This document shows, piece after piece, positions 1 to 5,982 of a stretch of 10,191 nucleotides of DNA (its first letter is position 1; each line of letters starts with the position of its first letter). The notes under the pieces were generated by a model. It searched no databases. It saw nothing but the letters and a program-made list of their open reading frames with translations, and was not told the origin of the DNA. Source of the DNA: GCA-2716945 sp964342835 (lineage in GTDB: Bacteria > Pseudomonadota > Gammaproteobacteria > GCA-002705445 > GCA-002716945). The position numbers were made by a program, and so were the translations under genes. The stretch is taken from contig CAYFGJ010000034.1 of assembly GCA_964342835.1 (NCBI GenBank), forward strand, positions 1 through 10,191, written 5' to 3'.

Positions 1-838
1 ACCAAAAACAAAAGAAGATCAAGAAAAAATGGGTATAGCACTTGGCAAACTTGCTCAAGAAGATCCATCATTTAGAGTATCTACTGATGATGAATCAAAT
101 CAAACTATAATTTCAGGTATGGGTGAATTACATTTGGAAATAATTGTTGATAGATTGAAAAGAGAGTTTAATGTAGAGGCTAATGTTGGTAAACCTCAAG
201 TTGCGTACAGAGAGACAATAAAAAATACTATAGAGCAAGAGGCAAAGTATATTAAACAAAGTGGTGGTAGAGGACAATATGGCCATGTTTGGTTGAAGCT
301 TGAACCACAAGAATCTGGAAAAGGTTATGAATTTGTAAATGAAATAGTTGGCGGAGCTATACCAAGAGAATTTATAGGTCCAGTTGACAAAGGAATAAAA
401 GAGCAAATGGAAAATGGAGTTATAGGTGGCTACCCAGTTGTTGATGTAAAGGTAACACTTTATGATGGATCATTTCATGATGTAGATTCAAGCGAGGTAG
501 CATTTAAAGTTGCTGGTTCAATGGCATTCAAAGATGGCGCTAAAAAAGCCAATCCTGTTTTACTAGAACCAGTAATGAAAGTGGAAGCAGTCACCCCAAA
601 AGATTATCTTGGTGATGTTACCGGTGATCTCAATCGTAGAAGAGGTATAGTTCTTGGCATGGAAGAGAGTGTATCAGGAAATATTGTGAAGGCTTCCGTT
701 CCTTTATCTGAAATGTTTGGTTATGCTACAGATCTAAGATCTATGACACAAGGGAGAGCTACGTATACAATGGAATTTGAAAAATATTCAGAAATACCAA
801 GTAACATTGCTGAAACTTTAATTCAAAAGGCGTCTTAA
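1..838 (+). CDS. fusA: Elongation factor G, C-terminal part (gene cut by window start)
   Basis: EF-G is the cytoplasmic GTPase that drives tRNA-mRNA translocation and, with ribosome recycling factor, splits post-termination ribosomes. The reading frame is open from the first complete codon at position 2, so the gene begins upstream; the ATG at 29 is internal. The 278 visible residues correspond to about the last 40% of a roughly 700-residue protein: most of domain III (G-M-G-E-L-H-L, then the V-G-K-P-Q-V-A-Y-R-E-T link), domain IV (G-R-G-Q-Y-G-H-V, and the tip loop G-S-F-H-D-V-D-S-S-E that reaches the decoding centre) and domain V (R-R-R-G, then the P-L-S-E-M-F-G-Y-A-T-D-L-R-S segment). The GTP-binding domain lies outside the window. 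The C-terminus ends normally, with no truncation. The stop codon is one base before rpsJ, so the usual tuf gene is missing at this spot. Identity is certain. Confidence 0.98.
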   Translation, partial: PKTKEDQEKMGIALGKLAQEDPSFRVSTDDESNQTIISGMGELHLEIIVDRLKREFNVEANVGKPQVAYRETIKNTIEQEAKYIKQSGGRGQYGHVWLKLEPQESGKGYEFVNEIVGGAIPREFIGPVDKGIKEQMENGVIGGYPVVDVKVTLYDGSFHDVDSSEVAFKVAGSMAFKDGAKKANPVLLEPVMKVEAVTPKDYLGDVTGDLNRRRGIVLGMEESVSGNIVKASVPLSEMFGYATDLRSMTQGRATYTMEFEKYSEIPSNIAETLIQKAS

Positions 839-839
839 A

Positions 840-1163
840 ATGGTAAAGAGAAAGAAAACACAAAGTATAAGAATAAGATTAAAAACATTCGATCATAAGT
901 TAATTGATTCTTCAGCAAAAGAAATTCTTGAAACTGCAAAAAGAACTGGAGCGAGGGTGTTAGGGCCTATACCTTTACCTACCAAAAAAGAGAGATTTAC
1001 TCTTTTAATTTCACCTCACGTTGACAAAGACGCAAGAGACCAATATGAAATAAGGACACACAAAAGACTGATGGAAATAGTTGAACCAACAGATAAAACA
1101 GTAGATGCATTGATGAAGCTAGATCTAGCGGCTGGTGTTGATGTACAAATTGAATTAAATTAA
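840..1163 (+). CDS. rpsJ: 30S ribosomal protein S10 (also NusE)
   Basis: S10 is a 30S head protein that also acts as NusE, pairing with NusB and NusG in transcription antitermination and transcription-translation coupling. The 107-residue product matches E. coli S10 (103 aa) throughout; the extra residues are a basic M-V-K-R-K-K N-terminus. Diagnostic stretches are I-R-I-R-L-K-T-F-D-H, A-K-R-T-G-A-R-V-L-G-P-I-P-L-P-T, S-P-H-V-D-K-D-A-R-D-Q-Y-E-I-R-T-H and the end D-L-A-A-G-V-D-V-Q-I. The start ATG lies one base after the fusA stop, with A-A-A-G-G at 826-830 inside fusA as a plausible ribosome binding site. In E. coli this gene heads its own operon behind a leader that mediates L4 feedback. 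There is no room for such a leader here, so it probably rides on the fusA transcript. It is followed by the only sizeable gap in the window. Confidence 0.98.
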   Translation: MVKRKKTQSIRIRLKTFDHKLIDSSAKEILETAKRTGARVLGPIPLPTKKERFTLLISPHVDKDARDQYEIRTHKRLMEIVEPTDKTVDALMKLDLAAGVDVQIELN

Positions 1164-1183
1164 TTTTTTTCCTAAAAAACCTA

Positions 1184-1189
1184 TATAAT
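1184..1189 (+). promoter_or_regulatory. Alternative -10 hexamer (exact TATAAT)
   Basis: A perfect TATAAT sits 21 nt after the rpsJ stop. The best -35 partner at acceptable spacing is a three-of-six match (TTAATT at 1160-1165, spacing 18), overlapping the rpsJ stop. It competes with the extended -10 at 1202-1210 as the core of an rplC promoter. Either or neither may be used. Confidence 0.25.
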
Positions 1190-1201
1190 ATGCTGATTTT
1201 A

Positions 1202-1210
1202 TGTTAAAAT
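1202..1210 (+). promoter_or_regulatory. Candidate extended -10 promoter element upstream of rplC
   Basis: The bases read TG, one spacer base, then TAAAAT, a five-of-six match to the sigma-70 -10 hexamer with the extended -10 TG dinucleotide in the right place. No TTGACA-like -35 is present at 16-18 nt upstream, which extended -10 promoters can tolerate. Transcription would begin near 1217 and leave a leader of about 40 nt before rplC. AT-rich DNA produces such matches by chance, so this is tentative. Confidence 0.35.
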
Positions 1211-1245
1211 TTGGCGTTTTTTTATATAAATTAACTTTGTCATTT

Positions 1246-1251
1246 TGAGGA
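1246..1251 (+). promoter_or_regulatory. Shine-Dalgarno for rplC
   Basis: TGAGGA ends 7 nt before the rplC ATG. It is one of the better-spaced ribosome binding sites in the window, fitting a gene that cannot rely on a closely coupled upstream stop codon. It supports the ATG at 1259 over the in-frame ATG at 1271. Confidence 0.75.
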
Positions 1252-1258
1252 TAATAAA

Positions 1259-2092
1259 ATGAGTCTCGGTATGATAGGCCAAAAGGCTGGTATGACAAGA
1301 ATATTTGATGGATCTGGTGTATCTGTACCAGTGACGGCGATCAATTTTGCTCCAAATTATATAATTCAGCTGAAGACAGATGAAAAAGATGGATATAATG
1401 CCATTCAAATAGGATATGGACTGAAAAAAGAAAATAATTCTAATAAAGCAATTAAGGGACATTATAAGAAATCTAATATTTCAGTATCAAAAGGTTTAAT
1501 AGAGTTTCGAATAAACAAAGATAAGTCGGATAATTATCAATTAGGACAGCAAATTAATCTAGATATGTTTAAAGTTGGAGAACATGTAGATATTACTGGT
1601 ACCACGATAGGTAAAGGTTTTCAAGGCGGAGTAAAAAGACATCATTTTAAAACACAAGATGCTACTCATGGTAACTCTCTGTCACATAGAGCATTAGGTT
1701 CAACCGGACAATGCCAAGACCCAGGTAGAGTTTTTAAAGGTAAAAAAATGGCTGGTCAACTTGGAAATAAAAGAAATACAATTCAAAATTTAGTTATAGT
1801 AAAAATTATCCCTGAAGATAATATAATTTTAGTAAAAGGCTCCGTTCCTGGATACAAAGGTTCAAATTTGATAGTACGTCATACGCAAAAAAAATATATT
1901 GTGAGAGATATCCTTGATAGCAAACAAAATCAACAAGATGAACCAATTGAAAAATCTAAGAAAAAAACCAAATCTGAAGATGGAGCAAAAGAAGAAACAA
2001 AGACAGAAACCAAAGAACCAAACAATCAAGAAACTCAACAACAATCATCTAACAAATCTGAAAACAACAAAAACGAAGAAAAAAAGGCCTAA
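1259..2092 (+). CDS. rplC: 50S ribosomal protein L3 with long hydrophilic C-terminal tail
   Basis: L3 is an early 50S assembly protein whose long loop reaches toward the peptidyl-transferase centre. Residues 1 to about 213 match E. coli L3 (209 aa): the start M-S-L-G-M-I-G-Q-K-A-G-M-T-R-I-F, then G-K-G-F-Q-G-G-V-K-R near 118-127, D-A-T-H-G-N-S-L-S-H-R at 134-144 and D-P-G-R-V-F-K-G-K-K-M-A-G-Q at 154-167. Gln153 aligns with the E. coli glutamine methylated by PrmB (Q150). From about residue 218 to 277 the protein continues as a low-complexity tail of Lys, Glu, Asn, Gln, Ser and Thr that has no counterpart in E. coli. It is in frame, without internal stops, and is presumably disordered. The ATG at 1259 is supported by the upstream TGAGGA and by N-terminal alignment. 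The rplD start follows after 3 nt. Confidence 0.97.
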   Translation: MSLGMIGQKAGMTRIFDGSGVSVPVTAINFAPNYIIQLKTDEKDGYNAIQIGYGLKKENNSNKAIKGHYKKSNISVSKGLIEFRINKDKSDNYQLGQQINLDMFKVGEHVDITGTTIGKGFQGGVKRHHFKTQDATHGNSLSHRALGSTGQCQDPGRVFKGKKMAGQLGNKRNTIQNLVIVKIIPEDNIILVKGSVPGYKGSNLIVRHTQKKYIVRDILDSKQNQQDEPIEKSKKKTKSEDGAKEETKTETKEPNNQETQQQSSNKSENNKNEEKKA

Positions 2093-2095
2093 ATA

Positions 2096-2674
2096 ATGTC
2101 AAAAATAGTATTAAATAAAATATTTAAAAAAGAATTTAATGAAGCTCTCGTGCATCAGGTTACTGTCGATTTTTTATCTAATCAGAGACTTTATACGAAA
2201 GGACTTAAAAATAGATCAGATGTAAGAGGAGGTGGCGCTAAACCTCGACCACAAAAAGGTTCTGGAAGAGCAAGAGCAGGAACTACGAGAAACCCAATAT
2301 GGCGTGGCGGCGGAGTTACATTCAGTCCATCTAAGAATAAAAGTTCAAAAAAAATAAATAAAAAAATGTATAAACATGCCCTAAATTGTATTTTTTCTGA
2401 ACTTCTTAGAAAAAAAAGACTACATGTTACAGAAGATTTAAAAGTTGACAAACCTAAAACAAAACTTTTTATAAAATTTCTAGATAATCTTAAAATATAT
2501 AGTTCATTAATTGTGACCGATGAGAATAAAATTAATAATTTTCTTGCAGCTAGAAATATAAAAAATATAGAAGTGGTATCTGTCAATGATATCAATCCAT
2601 TTAATTTAATGAAATATGACAATGTCATAATTGATTCATCAATTATGGAAAGATTGGAGAAAATGACAACATGA
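2096..2674 (+). CDS. rplD: 50S ribosomal protein L4
   Basis: L4 binds 23S rRNA domain I, and its extended loop lines the exit-tunnel constriction with L22. In E. coli it also represses its own S10 operon through the rpsJ leader. The 192-residue product is a little shorter than the E. coli protein (201), mainly because the N-terminal strand is trimmed. The family is clear from E-F-N-E-A-L-V-H-Q-V-T-V at 13-24 and the basic tunnel loop at about 44-73, including R-P-Q-K-G-S-G-R-A-R-A-G and N-P-I-W-R-G-G-G-V-T-F. Further matches are K-K-M-Y-K-H-A-L, S-E-L-L-R and N-F-L-A-A-R-N-I. A purine-rich A-A-A-G-G lies 8 nt upstream in the end of rplC. The stop shares ATGA with the rplW start, indicating translational coupling. 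With no room for an S10 leader ahead of rpsJ, the classical L4 feedback target is absent here. Confidence 0.97.
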   Translation: MSKIVLNKIFKKEFNEALVHQVTVDFLSNQRLYTKGLKNRSDVRGGGAKPRPQKGSGRARAGTTRNPIWRGGGVTFSPSKNKSSKKINKKMYKHALNCIFSELLRKKRLHVTEDLKVDKPKTKLFIKFLDNLKIYSSLIVTDENKINNFLAARNIKNIEVVSVNDINPFNLMKYDNVIIDSSIMERLEKMTT

Positions 2675-2973
2675 ATGACAATAGATTAACTAAAATCATA
2701 TTATCACCGCGTGTTTCAGAAAAATCAGCATTGCGTGCTGACAGTGAAAATCAGCATGTATTTTCTGTGTGTAAAGATGCTACTAAATTAGAAGTGAAAA
2801 AAGCTGTAGAAAAAATGTTCGAAGTTAAAGTGAAAGGCGTAACAATTTTAAATATTAAAGGAAAATTAAAAAGAGTAGGACGCTCATTTGGGAAAAGAAA
2901 AGACTGGAAAAAAGCATATGTTAGCCTTCAAGAAGGTTTTGATATTAGTTATGGAGAAGGAGAAACCAAATGA
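2671..2973 (+). CDS. rplW: 50S ribosomal protein L23
   Basis: L23 sits at the exit-tunnel rim and is the docking point for trigger factor and signal recognition particle. The 100-residue length equals E. coli L23. Visible hallmarks are L-S-P-R-V-S-E-K-S-A at 11-20, where Glu17 aligns with the E. coli chaperone-contact residue Glu18. Also present are K-D-A-T-K-L-E-V-K-K-A-V-E at 35-47, F-E-V-K-V-K-G-V at 50-57 and the signature G-K-R-K-D-W-K-K-A-Y-V at 74-84. The gene overlaps the preceding and following genes by 4 nt each (ATGA), so rplD, rplW and rplB are probably translated by coupled re-initiation. A GGAG at 2656-2659 may help initiation. Confidence 0.97.
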   Translation: MNDNRLTKIILSPRVSEKSALRADSENQHVFSVCKDATKLEVKKAVEKMFEVKVKGVTILNIKGKLKRVGRSFGKRKDWKKAYVSLQEGFDISYGEGETK

Positions 2974-3806
2974 CATTAATTAAATCGAAACCAACTTCAC
3001 CTGGAAGAAGATTTAGAATAAAAATATCTGATGTTGAATTACATAAAGGAAAACCCTATAAACCATTAACAGAAAAATCTAAAAAAACTGGTGGTAGAAA
3101 TAATCAAGGTAGAATTACAACTAGACATATCGGTGGGGGACATAAAAAGAAATATAGGATAATAGATTTTAAAAGAGATAAAGAAAATATGCCTGCTAAA
3201 GTTGAAAGATTAGAATATGATCCTAACAGAAATGCAAATATAGCGCTTATTCAATATGATGATGGTGAAAAGAGATATATTATTGCTCCTAAAGATTTAA
3301 AAATTGGAGCTACAGTTATTTCTGGATCCAATTCTGCTATTTCAGTTGGTAATACATTACCTTTAAAAGAAATTCCTGTTGGTACACAGGTACATTGTAT
3401 AGAAATGAAACCTGGTAAAGGCGCACAAATAGCTAGAGCAGCTGGTACAGTTGCACAAATTATGGCTATGGAAGGAGATTATGTAACAATAAAACTCAGA
3501 TCTGGTGAATTAAGAAAAATTTTTAATAAATGTAAAGCAACTATTGGCGAAGTTGGTAATAGTGAATATAATTTGCAAGCACACGGAAAAGCCGGTGCAA
3601 AAAGATGGCTTGGTATAAGACCAACTGTAAGAGGGGTTGCAATGAATCCTATAGATCACCCTCATGGAGGAGGAGAAGGTAAAACTTCTGGTGGTAGAGA
3701 TCCTGTTTCACCTACCGGAATACCAACAAAAGGATTTAAAACACGTTCAAATAAAAGAACAAACAATATGATAGTTAAAAGAAGAACAAACAAGAAAAGG
3801 AAGTAA
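2970..3806 (+). CDS. rplB: 50S ribosomal protein L2
   Basis: L2 is one of the most conserved 50S proteins. It is required for subunit association and for forming the peptidyl-transferase region. The product has 278 residues against 273 in E. coli. Conserved blocks are T-S-P-G-R-R at 9-14, G-G-R-N-N-Q-G-R-I-T-T-R-H-I-G-G-G-H-K at 41-59, L-E-Y-D-P-N-R-N-A-N-I-A at 81-92, P-V-G-T-Q-V-H at 136-142 and the C-terminal signature N-P-I-D-H-P-H-G-G-G-E-G at 226-237. That signature holds the histidines (230 and 232) around E. coli His229. A slightly longer segment after the signature accounts for the size difference. An AGGAG at 2958-2962 lies 7 nt before the start. Confidence 0.98.
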   Translation: MTLIKSKPTSPGRRFRIKISDVELHKGKPYKPLTEKSKKTGGRNNQGRITTRHIGGGHKKKYRIIDFKRDKENMPAKVERLEYDPNRNANIALIQYDDGEKRYIIAPKDLKIGATVISGSNSAISVGNTLPLKEIPVGTQVHCIEMKPGKGAQIARAAGTVAQIMAMEGDYVTIKLRSGELRKIFNKCKATIGEVGNSEYNLQAHGKAGAKRWLGIRPTVRGVAMNPIDHPHGGGEGKTSGGRDPVSPTGIPTKGFKTRSNKRTNNMIVKRRTNKKRK

Positions 3807-3808
3807 TA

Positions 3809-4087
3809 ATGAGTAGATCTTTAAAAAAAGGCCCATTTATTGATTATCATCTACAAGACAAGATTGATAAAGCTGTTGAATTAAATGATAAAAAACCTAT
3901 AAAAACTTGGTCTAGAAGATCTGTTATTTCTCCGGACATGGTTGGATTAACGTTTTCGGTACATAACGGTAAACAACATGTACCGGTGTATGTTACTGAA
4001 AATATGGTTGGACATAAACTTGGTGAATTTTCACCTACGCGTGTTTTTAAAGGACATTCGGGAGATAGAAAAGCAAAGGTAAAATAA
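3809..4087 (+). CDS. rpsS: 30S ribosomal protein S19
   Basis: S19 forms a complex with S13 in the 30S head and contacts the A-site and P-site region. The 92-residue length equals E. coli S19. Hallmarks are R-S-L-K-K-G-P-F-I-D at 3-12, T-W-S-R-R-S at 33-38 and the signature region at about 54-78 (G-K-Q-H-V-P-V-Y-V-T and M-V-G-H-K-L-G-E-F-S-P-T-R). AAGGAA at 3797-3802, inside the end of rplB, is 6 nt before the ATG and is a strong ribosome binding site. The next gene, rplV, starts after a single base. Confidence 0.98.
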   Translation: MSRSLKKGPFIDYHLQDKIDKAVELNDKKPIKTWSRRSVISPDMVGLTFSVHNGKQHVPVYVTENMVGHKLGEFSPTRVFKGHSGDRKAKVK

Positions 4088-4088
4088 T

Positions 4089-4430
4089 ATGGATACAAGA
4101 GCAATTTCAAAATTTCAAAGAATATCTGCGCAAAAATGTCGCTTGGTTGCTGATTCTGTTAGAGGACTGAGTGTTGACCAAGCATTAGAGTTTTTGAATT
4201 TTGACAAGAAGAAAGCATCTCGTATGATTTTGAAAGTTTTAGAATCAGCTGTGGCCAATGCAGAAAATAATCATTCTAGTGATATTGATAGTTTAAAAAT
4301 AAAAAATGTATTAATAAACGAAGGACCAACACAAAAAAGACATATTCCGAGAGCAAGAGGTAGAGTAAATCAGATTCTAAAGAGAACTAGCCATATAACA
4401 GTAGTCGTAACAGACGGGAAAGAGGTTTAA
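4089..4430 (+). CDS. rplV: 50S ribosomal protein L22
   Basis: L22 contacts all six domains of 23S rRNA, and its beta-hairpin lines the exit tunnel opposite L4, a known site of macrolide-resistance changes. The product has 113 residues (E. coli 110). It shows S-A-Q-K-C-R-L-V-A-D-S-V-R-G at 13-26, V-L-E-S-A-V-A-N-A-E-N-N at 50-61, and the hairpin and signature region at 79-103 (G-P-T-Q-K-R, R-A-R-G-R, I-L-K-R-T-S-H-I). The hairpin has no insertion or deletion relative to E. coli by eye. AAAGG at 4075-4079 lies 9 nt upstream. The gene sits between rpsS (1 nt) and rpsC (2 nt), as in other bacteria. Confidence 0.97.
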   Translation: MDTRAISKFQRISAQKCRLVADSVRGLSVDQALEFLNFDKKKASRMILKVLESAVANAENNHSSDIDSLKIKNVLINEGPTQKRHIPRARGRVNQILKRTSHITVVVTDGKEV

Positions 4431-4432
4431 TT

Positions 4433-5152
4433 ATGGGACAGAAAGTACATCCAACTGGAATAAGACTAGGTATTGCAACTGATTGGAATTCAAAATGGTA
4501 TGCAAATAAACGTGAGTTTCCAAAATTTCTAATGGATGATATAAAAATCAGAGAATATTTAAATAAAGAATTAAAGCAAGCATCTATAAGTAAAATAGTC
4601 ATAGAACGTCCTACTAAAGAAGCTGTTATAACTATCTTTTCATCTCGCCCAGGTATTGTAATTGGGAAAAAAGGAGAAGATATTGAAAAATACAGGGACA
4701 AAATATCAACGATATTAGGTATTAATAAGAAAACAGTAAAAATTAATGTAAAAGAAATAAGAAAACCTGAATTAGATGCAAAGTTAGTATCAGAAGGTAT
4801 TGCACAACAACTTGAAAGAAGAATTATGTATAGAAGAGCTATGAAAAGAGCTGTAACGAATACAATGAGATTAGGCGCTTTAGGAATAAAAGTTAATGTT
4901 GCGGGTAGATTAAATGGAGCTGAGATAGCAAGAAGTGAGTGGTATAGAGAAGGCAGAGTTCCTTTGCATACATTGAAAGCTAATATAGATTTTGGATTTT
5001 CTGAAGCACAAACAACATACGGAATAATAGGTATTAAAGTTTGGATTTATCAAGAACAAGTAATAGATGAAGATGAACATGATAATGAAAAAAACACGAA
5101 GTCAAAAAAAATAAAAACGGAAAATAAAAATGTTACAACCAAAAAAAACTAA
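4433..5152 (+). CDS. rpsC: 30S ribosomal protein S3 with Lys/Asn-rich C-terminal tail
   Basis: S3 lies at the mRNA entry channel of the 30S subunit and contributes to the ribosome's helicase activity and start selection. The product has 239 residues (E. coli 233). It shows the N-terminal M-G-Q-K-V-H-P-T-G-I-R-L-G, a KH domain with the G-K-K-G loop at 78-81 in R-P-G-I-V-I-G-K-K-G, and the entry-channel patch M-Y-R-R-A-M-K-R at 132-139. Arg134, Arg135 and Lys138 in this patch align with E. coli R131, R132 and K135. The C-terminal domain has G-A-E-I-A-R-S-E-W-Y-R-E-G-R-V-P-L-H-T. After about residue 211 the tail is a charged Asp/Glu then Lys/Asn/Thr stretch unlike the E. coli tail. Its last codons overlap the rplP start by 23 nt, an unusually long overlap for this junction. 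AGAGG at 4421-4425 supports the start. Confidence 0.97.
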   Translation: MGQKVHPTGIRLGIATDWNSKWYANKREFPKFLMDDIKIREYLNKELKQASISKIVIERPTKEAVITIFSSRPGIVIGKKGEDIEKYRDKISTILGINKKTVKINVKEIRKPELDAKLVSEGIAQQLERRIMYRRAMKRAVTNTMRLGALGIKVNVAGRLNGAEIARSEWYREGRVPLHTLKANIDFGFSEAQTTYGIIGIKVWIYQEQVIDEDEHDNEKNTKSKKIKTENKNVTTKKN

Positions 5153-5543
5153 ATTCAGAAAACAACAAAAAGGAAGACTAAGAGGGTTTGCTACTTCTGG
5201 CGCTAGGGTTAGTTTTGGAGAATTTGGCTTGAAAGCAGTTACTAGAGGTAGAGTAACAGCCAGACAAATAGAAGCTGCAAGACGAGCAATGACTCGTTTT
5301 ATTAAGAGAAATGGGAAAGTTTGGATAAGAATTTTTCCTGATGTTCCAATAACAAAAAAACCCATAGAAGTTAGAATGGGCAAAGGTAAAGGTAATGTAG
5401 AGTATTGGGTTGCTAAAATTCAACCTGGAAAGGTTTTATATGAGATGGAGGGCGTTTCTGAAGATGTAGCTAGAGAAGCATTTAGATTGGCTTCAGCAAA
5501 ATTACCAGTAATGACTACTTTTGTAACGAGGACATTAATGTAA
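5130..5543 (+). CDS. rplP: 50S ribosomal protein L16
   Basis: L16 organises the A-site tRNA elbow contact in the 50S subunit and is added late in assembly. The product has 137 residues (E. coli 136). The start M-L-Q-P-K-K-T-K-F-R-K is nearly invariant in the family, which fixes the ATG at 5130 even though it lies 23 nt inside rpsC. Other hallmarks are F-G-L-K-A-V at 32-37, the signature Q-I-E-A-A-R-R-A-M-T-R at 46-56 and R-M-G-K-G-K-G-N-V-E-Y-W at 82-93. Arg82 aligns with E. coli Arg81, the residue hydroxylated by RoxA/YcfD. A one-residue insertion near S-G-A-R (23-26) explains the length. Only a weak purine-rich stretch (CGGAAAA near 5118) precedes the start. The stop shares one base with rpmC (TAATG). 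Confidence 0.98.
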   Translation: MLQPKKTKFRKQQKGRLRGFATSGARVSFGEFGLKAVTRGRVTARQIEAARRAMTRFIKRNGKVWIRIFPDVPITKKPIEVRMGKGKGNVEYWVAKIQPGKVLYEMEGVSEDVAREAFRLASAKLPVMTTFVTRTLM

Positions 5544-5728
5544 TGAATATTAAAGATTACAGAACAAAAACAACAGATGAATTAGCTAAAACATTGCAAG
5601 AATTGCTAAAGGAACGATTCACTCTTCGTATGCAACGTGGTGCAGGATTGAATCCAAAACCACATTTATTTGGTATAAATAAAAAGAATATTGCTCGTGT
5701 GAAAACTATTATCAGAGAGAAAAAATAA
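5543..5728 (+). CDS. rpmC: 50S ribosomal protein L29
   Basis: L29 is a small two-helix protein beside L23 at the exit tunnel and helps form the trigger factor and SRP docking surface. The product has 61 residues (E. coli 63). The pattern is typical: R-x-K-T-x-D-E-L in helix 1, L-L-K-E-R-F-T-L-R-M-Q at 21-31, and the signature K-K-N-I-A-R-V-K-T-I-I at 47-57. A short H-L-F-G-I-N insertion-like connector joins the helices. GAGGA at 5528-5532 lies 10 nt upstream. The start shares its A with the rplP stop and the stop shares its A with the rpsQ start, so translation is probably coupled on both sides. Confidence 0.96.
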   Translation: MNIKDYRTKTTDELAKTLQELLKERFTLRMQRGAGLNPKPHLFGINKKNIARVKTIIREKK

Positions 5729-5973
5729 TGGATATCAAACAAACAAAAACACTTTCAGGTAAAGTTCTAAGTATCAAAATGAATAAATCAATAACTGTTG
5801 TGGTTGAAAGACAAATTAAACATCCAGTTAATGGAAAGTTTGTTAGGAAGTCTACAAAATATCACGTACATGATGAAAATAACCAATGTAAGATTGGGCA
5901 AATAGTCAAAATAAAACAATGTAGACCAATTTCTAAAACTAAAACTTGGACATTAGTAGATAACACCTTATAG
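5728..5973 (+). CDS. rpsQ: 30S ribosomal protein S17
   Basis: S17 is an OB-fold primary-binding protein that recognises 16S rRNA helices in the 5' domain and is needed for 30S assembly. The product has 81 residues (E. coli 84). It shows L-S-G-K-V-L-S at 9-15, M-N-K-S-I-T-V-V-V-E-R at 18-28, H-P-V-N-G-K-F-V-R-K-S-T-K-Y-H-V-H-D at 32-49 and the signature G-Q-I-V-K-I-K-Q-C-R-P-I-S-K-T-K at 57-72. It is the last gene of the classical S10 operon. Here it runs into rplN with only 9 nt between them, leaving no space for a separate spc promoter or terminator in the gap itself. Confidence 0.97.
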   Translation: MDIKQTKTLSGKVLSIKMNKSITVVVERQIKHPVNGKFVRKSTKYHVHDENNQCKIGQIVKIKQCRPISKTKTWTLVDNTL

Positions 5974-5982
5974 GAAATAAAA

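Larger units (their letters stand above)
1164..1258. other. 95-nt rpsJ-rplC intergenic region
   Basis: This is the only non-coding stretch in the window longer than 9 nt, and it is very AT-rich. It contains a T7 run at 1164-1170, an exact TATAAT at 1184-1189, a TG-N-TAAAAT extended -10-like element at 1202-1210, a second T run around 1217-1223 and a Shine-Dalgarno at 1246-1251. No GC-rich hairpin precedes either T run, so no intrinsic terminator can be supported. Its position inside what is normally one S10 operon suggests a local promoter for rplC onward, but this is inference. Confidence 0.6.

Noticed and set aside
128..406. Reverse-strand open frame inside fusA
   Set aside because: It is antisense to highly conserved EF-G codons, with no supporting signals. 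The same applies to the other reverse-strand frames at 3847-4110, 4387-4701, 5102-5383, 6323-6580, 7197-7472 and 7492-7722.
1196..1223. ATTTTA/TAAAAT inverted repeat followed by a T run, as an intrinsic terminator after rpsJ
   Set aside because: The stem is six A-T pairs with a 3-nt loop and no G-C pair, too weak for a terminator. It overlaps a candidate -10 and is expected by chance in such AT-rich DNA.
1914..2096. 60-codon + strand open frame overlapping the end of rplC
   Set aside because: It is a frame shadow of the low-complexity L3 tail; A-rich DNA gives Lys/Asn-rich peptides in any frame. The L3 frame is continuous from a conserved start.
2191..2628. 145-codon open frame on the reverse strand inside rplD
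   Set aside because: It is antisense to a clear L4 gene. The peptide is rich in Phe, Leu and Ser because it reads the complement of Lys and Arg codons, and it has no recognisable family or initiation signal.
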